Source: Chinchilla lanigera
Lineage: Eukaryota; Chordata; Mammalia; Rodentia; Chinchillidae
Assembly (NCBI RefSeq): GCF_000276665.1
Contig: NW_004955469.1
Coordinates: forward strand, 9,012,025 to 9,076,024
Direction: 5' to 3'
Length of the DNA stretch: 64,000 bases
Positions within the stretch are counted from its first letter, which is position 1, and every line of letters starts with the position of its first letter. The notes beneath the pieces were generated by a model. It saw nothing but the letters and a program-made list of their open reading frames with translations. It was not told the origin of the DNA and ran no database searches. Shown piece by piece: positions 1 through 11,290 of this stretch. The position numbers and the translations under genes are program-made.

Positions 1-247
1 GTTCCCATCTTGTTGGTGGAAAGATTGGGCCACAGTGGGGCTTCGTAGCTTTCCTAGGGCTGGTCAGCCAGTAAAATGGTGGAGTGCATTGATGCCTGTG
101 CTCTGAATCATAGCCCCATGCTACCATCGAGACCCACTGTCACTCGCCCCACCCGTCCTCTCCCAGATGATATCTCTCTTCCCTCTTGGCTCTGAGGTGT
201 TCCTGAAGTTCTCTACCCCACCCTACCCTTCCCACCTGTCTCCTTAG

Positions 248-3200
248 TTCCTGGAGCTGTTGAGGTCCCACCAGAGCCGACCAGCAAAGTGCCTGACCAT
301 CATGTGGGTCGTGGGGCAAGCAGGTTTCGCCAGCCTCACTGAGGGACTGGAAGGTACTAAGGAAGTGGGAATAAGGGAACGATCCTGGAGCCAGGACACT
401 CCCCTTTGACATCCCCTGTGGACAAGCCCGAGGCTTCCTTCCTGACCTTTGTCTCTGCAGTGTGGCTGAGGATCATGCTGCCTGTGCTGGGCATCAAGTC
501 TCTGTCTTCCTTTGCCATTGCATACCTGGACCGGCTGCTCCAGTGAGTAATGGGGGAGGCAGCGAGGGGAAGGCCCAGGGTATCCACACAAGGCTGTTTC
601 TGCAAAAAGGGATGCAAGGAAAGTCGGGACCAGCTCCTCCCACCTCAGTGTGATGGTGAAAAAGGAAAGGCGGGGAGCCAACAAGGGCTGGGGGCTGGGT
701 AGTGTTTATACCCTCTTTCCTATTTATGGGCTTGGCTGCAGTTATAGCTAAAACAGCTGGCCTGGGTGGTGATCTCCAGCAAGCCTATTTCTTCCTTTCC
801 CCATAGGATCCATCCCAACCTCACCAAGGGCTTTGGCATAATTGGCCCCAAGGACTTCTTCCCACTCCTGGACTTTGCCTATATGCCCAACAACTCCCTG
901 ACACCCAGGTAGGACTGTCCTGGGGCACACCTGCTGGCAAGGGTCCTCAGTGGCAGGTCAGGGACTGACCCAGGCACTGCATTCCCATTCCCTCTGCCCA
1001 TGCCACCGGGATCTGGAAGTTCAAGATGCATATCAAGGGATGGATGGAACCCTGACGTTATATGAACTCTTGAGTATGATTGGCATATGTGCATTTTCTT
1101 AGGGAGAAGGTCCCTGGCTTTCATCAGATTTTCTAAGGGACTTTCAGTAAAAAGAGTGCCATCAAGAGGCCCTCAGGGACTGTCTTGTGAGGCAGGGCAT
1201 GGGCCCGGAGGCAGGAGGCAGGAGGAGGCTTGGAGGTGCAGCTCTGTGTACAGCCTGGGCCTGGCCTCTCTATTCCTCCCCAGCCTGCAGGAGCAGCTGC
1301 GTCGGCTCTACCCCCGACTAAAGGTGCTGGCGTTTGGAGCGAAGCCAGAATCTACACTGCACCTCTACTTCCCTTCCTTCCTGTCCAGAATCACCCCTAG
1401 CTGTTCATCTGAGATGAAGAAAGAGGTGAGGCGCTCATGGCAGACTTCTTTCCCTTGCCTAGGGGTCTGCTGGCCACCCTTAGCTCTCTCCCATAGCCCC
1501 CTGCCTTGCTCACTACCACCCTGCCATCAAGAGCGGTGCCTGAAAGGGAAGCACATCCAGGCCTGGGGATCTCTGGTGCCCTGTCCCTCGCACACATGTG
1601 ATCCTTGAGCATACATTCTTAACCCAGAGCCCCTCCCCTGAGACAGCTGCTCAGCTTTCTAGGTCTCGATGCTCCTTCTGTGCCCTTGGGGTGGACAGTT
1701 GCCCTGGTGGCCTCTGTGCTTTCCCTCTCCACCAGCACCAAGCCCCCAGCAGTCTCTCCCTTTCCCTGTGCAGCTCTTGGGCAGCCTGACCCAGTGCCTG
1801 ACTGTGAACCCCCTCAGCACCAGCGTCTGGAGGAAGCTGTACCCCAAGCACCTACCACAGTCCAGGCAGGTGGGGGTAGAGTCACCTGCCTCTGCCGCAC
1901 ACAGACACAACAGCCTCCTAGTTCCGGTGTCCCAGCCTGCTGTCCTGGAAGCAGAATGGGAACCTGGGTGGCTCCTTCTATTGGGTCAAGCCTCTCAGAG
2001 TGGGAACATTCTCCAGATGGTCTCTAGAGAGCTGCTCTTCTGTGGACAGAGGTGGAGGGAGCCGGGCTTATTGGAAGATGAGGGCGGGAGGGTGGGAAGG
2101 CCAAGTGACAGGTTGTCTGATGGACGGCCGTGCTTCCCCACAGCCTGCTGCTGGAGCACCTGCTCAGGTCCTGGGAGAAGATCCCCAAGAAGGTGAGGAG
2201 CTGGAGGACAGGCAGGCTGGGCCTTGGCGAGGCTCTTGGTTCCTGCCCCTCAGCCAGTGTCTTCACACTTGGTCTGAAACATGAAGCAGGGTGGAGGCTT
2301 TGGATTCCCTCCCAGGCGGGGGCTCATGTTCTCAGCCCAGTTTTTGGTATCCTACAGGTGCAGATGTCTTTACAAGAAACCATTCAGTCCTTCCAGCTTA
2401 CCAACCAGGAGCTGCTGAAGAGGGGCAATGGGAACACCCAGCAAGTTGCTACCTGTCACACAGCCTGCAAGGTGTGGTACCCAATGTCTACAACCCATGT
2501 GTGGGCCTGCATCTGTCTCAAGCTCTTGCCCTGGCCCAGGGTCATACTCCAGCCCCACCTGCAAGTTGTGCCCCCTCCTGCCTCAAGATGGGTATGCAGG
2601 CTCAAACTGCTCAGGCCTCTCTCTTTCCTGACCCTGTGCCCCACCTCCCTGCCAGGGCTGGCTGTGGCAGGTCCAGGCCCATTGCCCCCCACATACACAC
2701 TGAAGATTGAACCCAGATCCTTTGCACTGAGCTGCATCCCTATCCCTTTTTAAAAGGTTTTTATTTTCAGATAGTCTCCCTAAATTCTTATTTGCCCAGA
2801 CTGGTCTCAAACTTGCAATTCTCCTGCCTCAGCTTCCTAAAGTGCTGAGATTATAAGTCACTGGGCCTGATTGTTCACAGCACTTTCTCCTTCCCAACCA
2901 GGGTTTGCTGCAGCGGGCCCAGGGCCCCTGGCCACCCTGGACCTGGCTGCTGCTGTTGCTGCCCATCTTCACTGTGGGTCTCCTGTGCCATGACTTCTGG
3001 TCACATGGCTCCTTCCAGGGTAAGCAGTGATGGCAACCAGGGAAGGAAGTAGAGTAATGGGCACGGAGCTAGGTGTAACCCATACCCGTAACCTCATGTT
3101 CGTCCTGCTGAGTTCTCAGTGCCACAGAATAAACATTGCTGAGGTGGGCTTTTCTATCCACAGATAGCATATGACCCACAGATTGGACTGTTAACTTTAT

Positions 3201-4640
3201 AGCATAGAAATGCTTGCATAGGTCCAGGGATATAGCCCAGCGGCACAAGCATCTGTCTGGCAAGTGCAGAGTCCTGAGTTCAATTCCTGGTACCAAAAAA
3301 AAGCTTGCATATTCATGATATCAGACAAGAAGGTGTTGCCTCCGCCTGACTCCCACAGCAGTTGAGGCTCAGGAAGGCTTTGCAGCTAGCGAAAGAGCAT
3401 AGCTGAAGCTTCTGACACCTAAGTCCAGGACTCCACTGGTGCCCTGTTCCTCCTGATTACCTGGCCAGGAGGAGGCACTCGATCCCCCAGGCCTGCATGC
3501 CTCTCCTGAGCCTGCTGTGGACAGACTGAGCTGGCTCTGTGATTCGTAAGCATATACACTTCTGCCCTCTGCTCACTGTGCCTCCCGGGGACCTGCATGT
3601 CTGTGTCCTGAGTCACACCCTCAACCCCAGCTCACCGGAGCCTCCTTACCTAGCCTCCCTCACTGGTCGGGTGCTTCAGTCGTCTGGTCTCTTGCCCGCT
3701 GGCCAACAAGTGTGTGCCAAGCTCTACTCCTATGGCCTGCAGGGTTACAGGTGAGCTGCTCCCAGGGCAGGAGAGGGGTGTGGGAAAAGGCTTGGTGCTC
3801 AGGGTGGTGCAGACATTGGCAGGCATTTACAGTGCTTGTGGTTGTCCTTCTCTGTGGCCGCCTTTTCCCCAGGTCTTTGATAGCAGGGCTCTGGAGGAGG
3901 CTCACAGTCCTCCGTTCTCCCCTCTGACTTCTCTACAGCTGGTTAGAAGAGACATTGCCGGCCTGCAGCTCCTACCTGTTTACTGTGGTGTCACCCAGCT
4001 TGCAACTAGCCTGGGCCCACACCAGTTCTACTCTCAGCTTCCTTTCTACCCACTGTGCCTCCCACTTGGCCTGGTTCAGTGACAGCCTCACTGGCCTCTG
4101 TCAGAGGGTAAGCCAGAAGCAGAGTTGGAGAAGGTCTGGTCTTCCCAGGGGCAGAGTCCTGCCCTGTGTGGATGGGATCCTGAGGGCCTGGGCACCCTGA
4201 CCCAGCCATCCCCTGTGGTCTGGCTGCAGATCCAGCTCCCTGATGCTCTGCACCAGCTGCTGCATTACCTGAGAGAGCTGCTCCTGCTTCTGCACCGGAG
4301 CGTGCTGCTGCCAGTGTGGCATCTGCTGCTGGAGGCCCTGGCCCAGGCCCAGGAGCACTGCCACGAGGTGTGCAGGTAAGGCTTTCCTGTGGGGCTCTGG
4401 CACAGTGGGTCCCCTCTGTGGCCTCACAGTGGGCCAAGCTTCACTGTTCAGTTTCATGCCACACAGCCCTGTGCACACACCCCTGCCCTTAAAATGTCTT
4501 GCTTTTCACCCAGAGGTGAGGTGACGTGGGATTGCGTGAAAACACAGCTCAGCGAGGCTGCCCGCTGGACCTGGCTCTGCCTACAGGACATCACAGTGGC
4601 TTTCTTGGACTGGGCACTCACCATGATATCCCAGCAATAG
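248..4640 (+). CDS. TMEM214: TMEM214, 3' part (12 coding exons, 5' end outside window)
   Basis: ER-anchored multi-pass membrane protein; known in the literature as an anchor for procaspase-4 in ER-stress apoptosis. Exons: 248-353, 461-542, 807-908, 1284-1425, 1774-1865, 2144-2192, 2358-2471, 2902-3019, 3654-3750, 3939-4107, 4230-4375, 4514-4640. They join in phase into 447 residues ending in a TAG at 4638-4640. The human protein is about 689 aa, so roughly the first 240 residues lie upstream. Recognition rests on close agreement with the remembered human protein, for example FLELLRSH at the first exon, GPKDFFPLLDFAYMPNNSL, and QDITVAFLDWAL near the end. A leucine-rich membrane segment (WTWLLLLLPIFTVGLLC) is encoded at about 2935-2985. 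The intron after 1865 starts with GC rather than GT, the only choice that keeps frame. Bases 1-247 look intronic. Confidence 0.96.
2683..2745 (-). repeat. Old ID-like (tRNA-derived) SINE fragment
   Basis: Reverse-strand remnant with the usual order seen in this window: a degenerate B box (GATTGAACCC) followed by an A-box-like TGAGCTGCATCCC. It lies in the TMEM214 intron between 2471 and 2902. Confidence 0.5.
2758..2865 (-). repeat. B1-like SINE fragment
   Basis: The reverse complement carries the GCTGAGGCAGGAGAATT-type core. The copy is diverged and directly follows the ID-like remnant in the same TMEM214 intron. Confidence 0.55.
3221..3301 (+). repeat. ID-like SINE, older copy
   Basis: A TAGCCCAGCGGCACAAGC A-box region and a TTCAATTCCTGGTACC B-box/3' region precede an A run. 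The flanks show an imperfect target duplication (ATGCTTGCATA at 3210-3220, AAGCTTGCATA at 3300-3310). Confidence 0.75.
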
Positions 4641-5352
4641 GCCCTGCCTCCCTGGTCACCGGTTCCTGTCGTAGGCAGGCCATCTGAGACTGCTGGCGGA
4701 CAGAGGGTGGCAGCTGTGATATTATCTGGTGCCTGAGTTCCACCTCCATGGTGGTTGCCCAAAGGCCTCTCAGCCTCCCACCCACAAGTCCACTGGATAC
4801 TTCTCAGGCCCAGTTGCACACACCAGGCTCTGCCTTTGGCTGGCAGCCTCTCTTAAGCACTCTCACCTCCTGCTCTCCACTTCCCTCCGTCTCATTCCTA
4901 AAGCCCCAAAAGCTCATCTCCAAAACAGTGAGACTCAGCAGATTTATCAGCCTCCTCTTCTAATTCTTGGTCATAAATTTAACCACAATGGAAAAAAGGA
5001 AGAGACTGCCAGAAGGATCCACAAGAGTGGCCAACAGCAGCTTCCTCTCTACCCTTCTTCTGCCTGGGTGTGGTGTCACTGGCTGTGGGGCCAGGTGGAA
5101 ATGTCTGTTACCTCTAAACATCTGGCACAGGCCTTGCAAGGACCTTGCTGTCCCCTTCCATCAGAGTCCTGCTTCATCTCTTTCCCCTGAGTGCAAGGGC
5201 TCTGCCACAAGGCTCAGCTTTCTCCACTGCCCACTCCACCGTCCACCTGGAGAGCACAGCCCCGGTCACTGTGCCTCAAGCCCCCGGAACCTCGCATCAG
5301 CCTGCTGGGCTCACGAGTCAGCATACGGCCGGGAGGGTGGGGGCCTGAGTAG

Positions 5353-5358
5353 AATAAA
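5353..5358 (+). promoter_or_regulatory. TMEM214: Poly(A) signal of TMEM214
   Basis: AATAAA lies 713 bp after the TMEM214 stop codon, in the sense direction, and is the first canonical signal downstream. The intervening 4641-5352 is read as the 3' UTR. Confidence 0.7.
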
Positions 5359-5599
5359 GGACACATTTGATTTCTAGATTTCCTTTCTGCATCCTTACAC
5401 AGGATCCCATAGTTACGGAGCAGGACAGCAAAGAGTGGGCCCTCGCCCTCCTGGGGATCACAGGCACTAGCTATAATTGAGCTGGCGAGGAAAGTCCACA
5501 TTCATCATTCAAAACTAAGCCCCCTGCTTTTGCTCCCCTAATTATCACTTAGAACATTTGTGTCCCAAGATTTCCCTTCCTAGCTTTTGTTTTTTGAAC

Positions 5600-5752
5600 A
5601 AAAAAAGACAGCCTGGAACATAGGGTCTTGCCATCTGTTCCAGACTGGCGTTGGACTTGCTATGTAATCCAAGCTGGCCTTGAATTTGTGGGAATCCACC
5701 TGCCTCATCTTCCCAAGTGATGAGATTACAGCCATGTGCCATCATGCCCAGC
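5600..5752 (-). repeat. B1-like SINE
   Basis: The reverse strand reads as the 7SL-derived B1 core, ending at the plus-strand CATGCCCAGC. It lies about 240 bp past the TMEM214 poly(A) signal. Confidence 0.7.
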
Positions 5753-5759
5753 AGTTTGA

Positions 5760-7440
5760 GTATTTTATGATTGAAAAAGCAGGGGCTGAGGATCTCCTAA
5801 GGAAATTCTTAGCCAGTGATCAGTGGTGTCCTTCCTTTGCTCAGACCTTAATTTATTAATTTGTTCTTTTTATAAGGCAGTAAGTAAGATAGGAGATACC
5901 AGTCCAGGTCTTATCACCCTGTCCTTAGTTTGGTTTGAGGCAGAAGTAGTAACTGTACTGTTGTTTTCAGTTCTCCAAGTTTGTTTCCTAGAACATCTCA
6001 AATGTGAGCAGTGCCAGAGGTGCCATTCCAGCCCGTGGAATGGCTCCCTCATAAACCCATAGCAGTAAGCACGGATGTGGTCTGTTACCATTTACCCTTT
6101 CCTGGAGTGCCCTGAGACACCCCATTTCCAGCAGCAAGATTACAAGGAACCAAGTACAAACATCTTGGCCCACAGTGAGATGGTGAAAACTGGCATCTCA
6201 TGCTTTTGTTCCCCCACCTCTTGGGAAATACACAGCCTGTGCCAGGAGAACCCTTGCTCACCTAGTGGCAGTTGGCCAATGACCATCCTTCCCTGGGAGA
6301 AGCCCTGCCCGGCCCCTGCTGAAGCACAGTCCTGGACTGTCCAAGCGTCCCAGGATAGGTTCCATTTCCGCTGTTTTTCCTTAGCAGTTGGCTACAGACA
6401 GGTTCAGCCCTCTCTAGTGAATCCTTGTAACTGGCCTGAATTTGGGAAAAGAAGACTATTTGTGAGCCTGAGTTGACACAGCCTAGGACAAGTAAGATGA
6501 CACTCCATCCCAAGGTGACAAGTGCAAGGGGTCCAAGGCTGCTGGGCTGAGTTTTGAATCCGGCAACCCTGAGAATGCCACAAGTACTAGGTTGGTTTCA
6601 AATGTGCATTACATTTATGTATATTCTGTATTTTAACTTCTTAAGCTGTAATCTTTGGGTGCAACATTTTTCTTTTATCAATTTGGATTAATCAGGGTCT
6701 TTACAGCCGCTCGTGGGGACACTGACACCTCAATTGGCTTTATTCAGTCGTTGTCTGACCCCGGTATTGGGGTTCTTCAGACTTTCCCATCAAAGTAATC
6801 CAGCATAGCACCTGCTGTCTATTAAAGCAAAGCCAGACATCCAGACACTTTGTTTCTGCAGAGCTGTCAACAAATGGGAGTCCAAGCTGAGCTGGAAAAT
6901 TAAAGCCGTGTGCACCCCAGAGTGTATTCCAGAGGTGCTGACGGGTGGGGTGACCACACTGTTACACTGAGGGCGTTGCTGGACGAGCAGAAGGAAGCTG
7001 GCGCCTCAGAGCCACATCTGGATGTTCTAACTGCTCACAGCTGGAGTTAAACAGATAATATGCATCATGCTAAAGGGCAGTTTGAATGTGGGTCTCTCTC
7101 TGCCATTATTACCAACACAGGTGGCCCTGAAAATAATACACACGATCCATTTCTAAACACCTCTTCTTAGGTCTCAAAGCAAATTTCTGTGCTCCTTTTC
7201 TGTTTGCCCAGTTCACACCTTCAGTTTTAAAAAGCAGGACATCCTAACACTGCAGACAGAAACTTGCTGGGCTCACACCTGTGCACCGCTGCTGCATCCT
7301 CTGAATGCCATCACCCTTGGGAGGACCGTTTCCCATGTGGATGCCTGCCCTGCCCTACTCCCAAATGCCCCACTTGTCAGTTGTTTCTATGCTTGAATGA
7401 CTTCCGAGCGTTTTGAAGTTTTATCACCCTGAAGGGAATT
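5760..7440. other. Intergenic, mostly unique sequence
   Basis: I see no gene, RNA gene or recognisable young repeat here. The stretch 6640-7100 has balanced composition and no repeat signature, so it is a candidate for conserved non-coding sequence, but nothing in the window alone demonstrates function. Confidence 0.4.
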
Positions 7441-7459
7441 TGGTTTTGGTTTTGGGGGG

Positions 7460-7500
<41 letters not shown>

Positions 7501-7522
7501 AAGTCTTGCTATGTAATCTAGG

Positions 7523-7564
<42 letters not shown>

Positions 7565-7577
7565 GAGGGAGGGAGAG
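7460..7577. repeat. Compound microsatellite (GT)n ... (GT)n(GA)n(GGGA)n
   Basis: A GT run at 7460-7498 has one GC interruption. It is followed by about 26 bp of SINE-like sequence, a second GT run at about 7525-7547, then GA to about 7563 and GGGA units to 7577. Confidence 0.95.
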
Positions 7578-7581
7578 AAAA

Positions 7582-7703
7582 CAGTCTTGCTGTGTAATTT
7601 AGGCTGGGCCTGAACTGTGCAGCCCAGCCCAGTCTCAAAATCACAGTCCTCCTGCCTCAGCCTCTCAAGTGTTGGGATCACAAACACGCACCACCATGCT
7701 CAG
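7582..7703 (-). repeat. B1-like SINE
   Basis: Reverse-strand B1 core, including CCTCCTGCCTCAGCCTC and a CACCACCATGCTCAG end. Its A-rich tail appears to have expanded into the adjacent GT/GA microsatellite. Confidence 0.7.
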
Positions 7704-7734
7704 TAGAGTGGGATTTAAGTGGATGTTTGTCGTT

Positions 7735-8103
7735 CTTATTTTTCTCTTGTTGCTAGGACAAAATACTTGATGCCCAGAATTAAGGAAGGAAAGGTTTATG
7801 TAGCTCACAGTTTGTAGTGGTTTCAGACCATAATCAGCTGGCTCCAAGGCAGAGTGGCACATGGCAGAGGGCAACAGTTCATGGCAGCTGCAGAAAACAG
7901 CAAAAGCAACAAGAGCGAAAAGGGAGGAATGAGAGAGCAAGCCTCTTTCCCTCCCTTATATTGTATGCAAGCTACCAGCCCCAGGGTGGGTGTAGCACTC
8001 ACACCCATAGTCCCAGCATTGGGCCATAAATCAATCACACTCTAGAAGCTGGCCCCATAAGTGCATGAGGCTTTCAGGGAACATCTAGACAGAAACCGTA
8101 ACA
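7735..8103 (-). mobile_element. LTR-like repeat, probable ERVL-MaLR-type solo LTR
   Basis: On the minus strand it starts TGTTACGGTTTCTGTCTAGA and resembles the copy at 62917-63312 in its first about 50 bp and near its 3' end (ACCTTTCCTTCCTT). The TG start and the sequence style fit mammalian MaLR solo LTRs as I remember them. No internal retroviral genes are seen. The family assignment is tentative. Confidence 0.5.
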
Positions 8104-8267
8104 ATGCTTAAAGTGATTCATCCTTTTACTATATAAACTTCACAGTATGTCTCCTGAAGGTATTTGAGGGAACCAAGGGCCTTGCTTTTCCCTAAGTAGT
8201 GCTCCCTGTGTACTTGCTGTGCAGTTTGCTACCCTAGACTTGAACTGTAAGAAGAATCCTGGGGAAG

Positions 8268-8380
8268 GCAAGGCATGGTGATACACCCCTGTAATCACTC
8301 AGGAGACTGAGGCAGAAGGACCACCTTGAGTTCAAGGCCACCCTGACTACATAGTGAGACCCTGTCTCAAACAAACAAAA
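8268..8380 (+). repeat. B1-like SINE
   Basis: GGCAAGGCATGGTGATACAC start, GAGACTGAGGCAGAAGGA core, and a GACCCTGTCTCAAACAAAC tail. Confidence 0.8.
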
Positions 8381-8466
8381 TACAGATTAAATACATAATT
8401 CATAGAAGAAATGCAAATGAAAATAGACTTAAAAGATTCACTGCACTGGTAAAGAAGTGCAGACGA

Positions 8467-8515
8467 CTTGGATGTAGCTCAGTGAAGACCTGGGTTCAAT
8501 CCCATGTCCCCCTAA
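8467..8515 (+). repeat. ID-like SINE fragment
   Basis: Contains GATGTAGCTCAGTG and GGGTTCAATCCC, the A-box and B-box pieces of the tRNA-derived SINE. Truncated and diverged. Confidence 0.5.
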
Positions 8516-8708
8516 AAGCTGCAAGTCTAAAATGAATGCCCCTTTTTTTTGCCTATCATATTAATTGATTCTTTGAAGTAATAATATACTCGGTGAATGC
8601 TATGATAGAATTTGGTATGCTTCTGGGAAATGATTTGGCAAATTTTATCAATGCTAAAAGGCTCATGCTGTTTGCCCAAACAATCTCACTTTTAAAATAA
8701 TTCTAGAT

Positions 8709-8815
8709 GGGGCTGGGGATTTAGCTCAGCGGCAAAGCGCCTGCCTTGCAAGCGCAAGGTCGTGAGTTCGGTTCCCGGTACCGGAGAAAAACCAAAAAAA
8801 TAAAAAATAAAAAAA
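8709..8815 (+). repeat. ID-like SINE, young, running into an assembly gap
   Basis: Starts GGGGCTGGGGATTTAGCTCA and has the CGGTTCCCGGTACCGG 3' signature typical of this window. The A-rich tail runs straight into the Ns, so the tail probably caused the gap. Confidence 0.9.
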
Positions 8816-9103
8816 NNNNNNNNNNNNNNNNNNNNNNNNNNNNNNNNNNNNNNNNNNNNNNNNNNNNNNNNNNNNNNNNNNNNNNNNNNNNNNNNNNNNN
8901 NNNNNNNNNNNNNNNNNNNNNNNNNNNNNNNNNNNNNNNNNNNNNNNNNNNNNNNNNNNNNNNNNNNNNNNNNNNNNNNNNNNNNNNNNNNNNNNNNNNN
9001 NNNNNNNNNNNNNNNNNNNNNNNNNNNNNNNNNNNNNNNNNNNNNNNNNNNNNNNNNNNNNNNNNNNNNNNNNNNNNNNNNNNNNNNNNNNNNNNNNNNN
9101 NNN
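8816..9103. other. Assembly gap (288 N)
   Basis: Unresolved sequence between an ID-like SINE tail and a reverse-strand B1-like SINE. Open reading frames spanning it are artefacts. Confidence 1.
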
Positions 9104-9255
9104 TATATTTGTCTTTTTGATACAGGGTCTCGCTATGCGGTTCAGGCTGGCCTTGAGCTCACTTTGTAGCCCAGGCTGACCTCGAACTCCTAACGATCCT
9201 CCTACCTCAGTCTCCTGAGTGCTGGGATTACAGGTGTGGGCTACCACGCCTGGCT
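9104..9255 (-). repeat. B1-like SINE
   Basis: Reverse-strand B1 with the internal partial duplication (two GGCC..GAG-CTC half-units) and a CTACCACGCCTGGCT end. Its tail side abuts the gap. Confidence 0.85.
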
Positions 9256-9459
9256 CATGATAGTATATTTATATTGAAAATTCGGATATAAACTAAATAT
9301 CCAACAAGATGAATATTGCAATAAATTGTGGTGAAGCCAAAAGATGAAAAAATGGCTATTGAAATGGTAATTTCAAAATATCTTTAATGACATAAGAAAA
9401 TGCTAATAATTAACTGAGTTCAACTTACTAAAATATTGCCTATAATTATTTTTAAAGAA

Positions 9460-9850
9460 CATTAGTGTTGCCAAAGATATGGCAAAATTGGAGCCCTTGT
9501 ACCTACCATCCTAGTGGGAATCTAAAATGGTACAGCCACATGGAAAAGTTTGGCAGTCCCTCAAAATTCAAAGATATAATTTTTATCCCATGTCCAAAAT
9601 TCCACTCCTTGGTATACACAAGAGAAGTGGAACACAAGAGTTCATAGCACCATCATTTATAAGAGATGGAAAGAACCCAAATGTCCGCAATAGATAAATG
9701 GATAAACTAATAATAGCATGTCCATGTGGTGGAATATTATGCAGCCATAAAAAGGAGTAAGGTACTAATATGTGCTACAACTTGGATGAGTCTCAAAACA
9801 TGCTAAGTGAAAGAATGAGTCTCAAAATATGCAAGAGGTCACATCAATAT
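9460..9850 (+). mobile_element. LINE-1 3'-end fragment
   Basis: Degenerate sequence carrying landmarks of the L1 ORF2 end and 3' region in order: an AAAATGGTACAGCCACATGG-like stretch, AACCCAAATGTCC, then GGAATATTATGCAGCCATAA. No intact reading frame. Identified from memory of L1 sequence, not a search. Confidence 0.7.
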
Positions 9851-10440
9851 AGGAGAACTACAACTCCCAACCTAATAGATGTCAGCTATGTCAAGTTCTT
9901 GTCCCCTGAAATAAAAGAATGAATTTCAAGAACAAAGGAGGTCAAGAGTGGGAAAGGTTTATCTAGGATTAGGAATAGCTCCTGAGAGACAGGAGGGGTC
10001 TCCAGTGAGTTATCACTGAGGAGGCCCTTTGGCAGGGGTAATTTATACACAAAGTCACAATGAGGGTACAACGTGGGTCAAACTACAGTCAACCTATAGG
10101 ATTGCAAATACAGATGCTTAGCTAACTTGGATTCAGTAAGGAAGCGAGTGGCACAGGGAGAGTACAAGGAAAGAAAAAAGGCATTTTGGGAAAGGGATGG
10201 GTCTGGATGCTCTGGTCACCCAGCTGGGTAACTGATACCAAGCTGGACTTCCCGGACTAGGTGGTGCTAATTAGAGTATAATCTCAAATTACTGCTTATT
10301 CCTTTGGAAGGTTTGTGGGCCTGGCTGTTGCATCTTTGAGACCTGGCCTTCTTCAGATGCGCCTTCAGCCACAATTCTGATGTCTTCGTTCTTCGTTGAC
10401 TTCCTTGAGAGCCCAGTCCCTTTGTGACTGTATGTTAATT
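9851..10440. other. Intergenic, nothing recognised
   Basis: No gene or familiar repeat core. It may hold more of the diverged L1 or an old LTR, but I cannot support an assignment. Confidence 0.3.
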
Positions 10441-10865
10441 TAGCTGCCTATAATACTCACACCACGAGGCCACGCACTTTGCGTGCACTCGAGGAGCGCA
10501 GGCGGAATCCGCGGGGTGGTGCAGACCACCCCGCGCCCCGCGTTGTACGCAGCAGGAAACGCCCCGCCCAGAAGCTCAGGCCCGGGACCGGCTGGGCATT
10601 TACGACCCTGGAGGAGGTGCCAGTGGGCACTGGTAGCATTTTGTAAAAAGCAAGAAAATGTCAAGAAAGTACATTTGGCAGTTTCTCCTGTATCCTGGGA
10701 AGCGCGCTTCGGGCAGCGTCTCTTCCCATTTTTTTGCCTCCAGCTTCTGCTTTGTGAGGCTTGCAAGGCTCCGGCCACATCGGGCCTTTTTGCGTGGAAT
10801 ACCAGAAAAAAAATGCGGCTTTGGTAAACATTAGAGGGAGCCAGCAAAAGAGAACAGTATCGAGG

Positions 10866-10954
10866 CCTTCGATAGCTCAGTTGGTAGAGCGGAGGACTGT
10901 AGCTGATTGACTGTAGTAATCCTTAGGTCGCTGGTTCGATTCCGGCTCGAAGGA
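10866..10954 (+). tRNA. tRNA-Tyr (GTA) with 16-nt intron
   Basis: Intact cloverleaf. The acceptor strand CCTTCGA (10866-10872) pairs perfectly with TCGAAGG (10947-10953), and the discriminator base is A at 10954. A box: TAGCTCAGTTGG. B box: GGTTCGATTCC. The anticodon GTA is at 10899-10901. A canonical intron after position 37 is placed at 10903-10918, giving GGACTGTAG joined to ATCCTTAGG. All eukaryotic nuclear tRNA-Tyr genes need the intron removed by the tRNA splicing endonuclease. The intron repeats the GACTGTAG of the anticodon arm (see findings). Paired with the tRNA-Ala gene 337 bp downstream. Confidence 0.97.
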
Positions 10955-10965
10955 CTTCGTATGTC

Positions 10966-10970
10966 TTTTT
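10966..10970 (+). terminator. Pol III terminator of tRNA-Tyr
   Basis: Run of five T residues 12 nt after the tRNA 3' end, the normal RNA polymerase III stop signal. Confidence 0.85.
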
Positions 10971-11290
10971 GGCATTACCTCAGATCAATTACCCTTGACC
11001 ACAAAAGCTTTGGAGGGTCGGCTGCAACACTGCGCGAGTGCCGCCCATGTTGGGTAAACTATATATGCACCAAGTATTCCGCGCACGCTACACAGTGTGC
11101 ATCAGCTGCAATAGGTTGACTTATAAAGTGAGGTGAGGTTTATTATTTATATGTAATTATTATATACCTGCTTTTGAAAATCTTGCCCGTGGTCTCACTG
11201 TACTTCTAAATAGCCTGAATTATGATGGAGCTAGTTTCCGGCCAGCCCGGAACAACCCGTAAAGGAAAGAGAAAGGGCAGAGTAGCAGCT

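Noticed and set aside
7413..7613. Frame rich in Val-Cys over the GT microsatellite
   Set aside because: Translation of a dinucleotide repeat, not a protein.
8709..8815. tRNA-like A and B boxes as additional tRNA genes (this and the other ID-like copies)
   Set aside because: They cannot close an acceptor stem, carry A-rich tails and target duplications, and occur in many copies: tRNA-derived SINEs.
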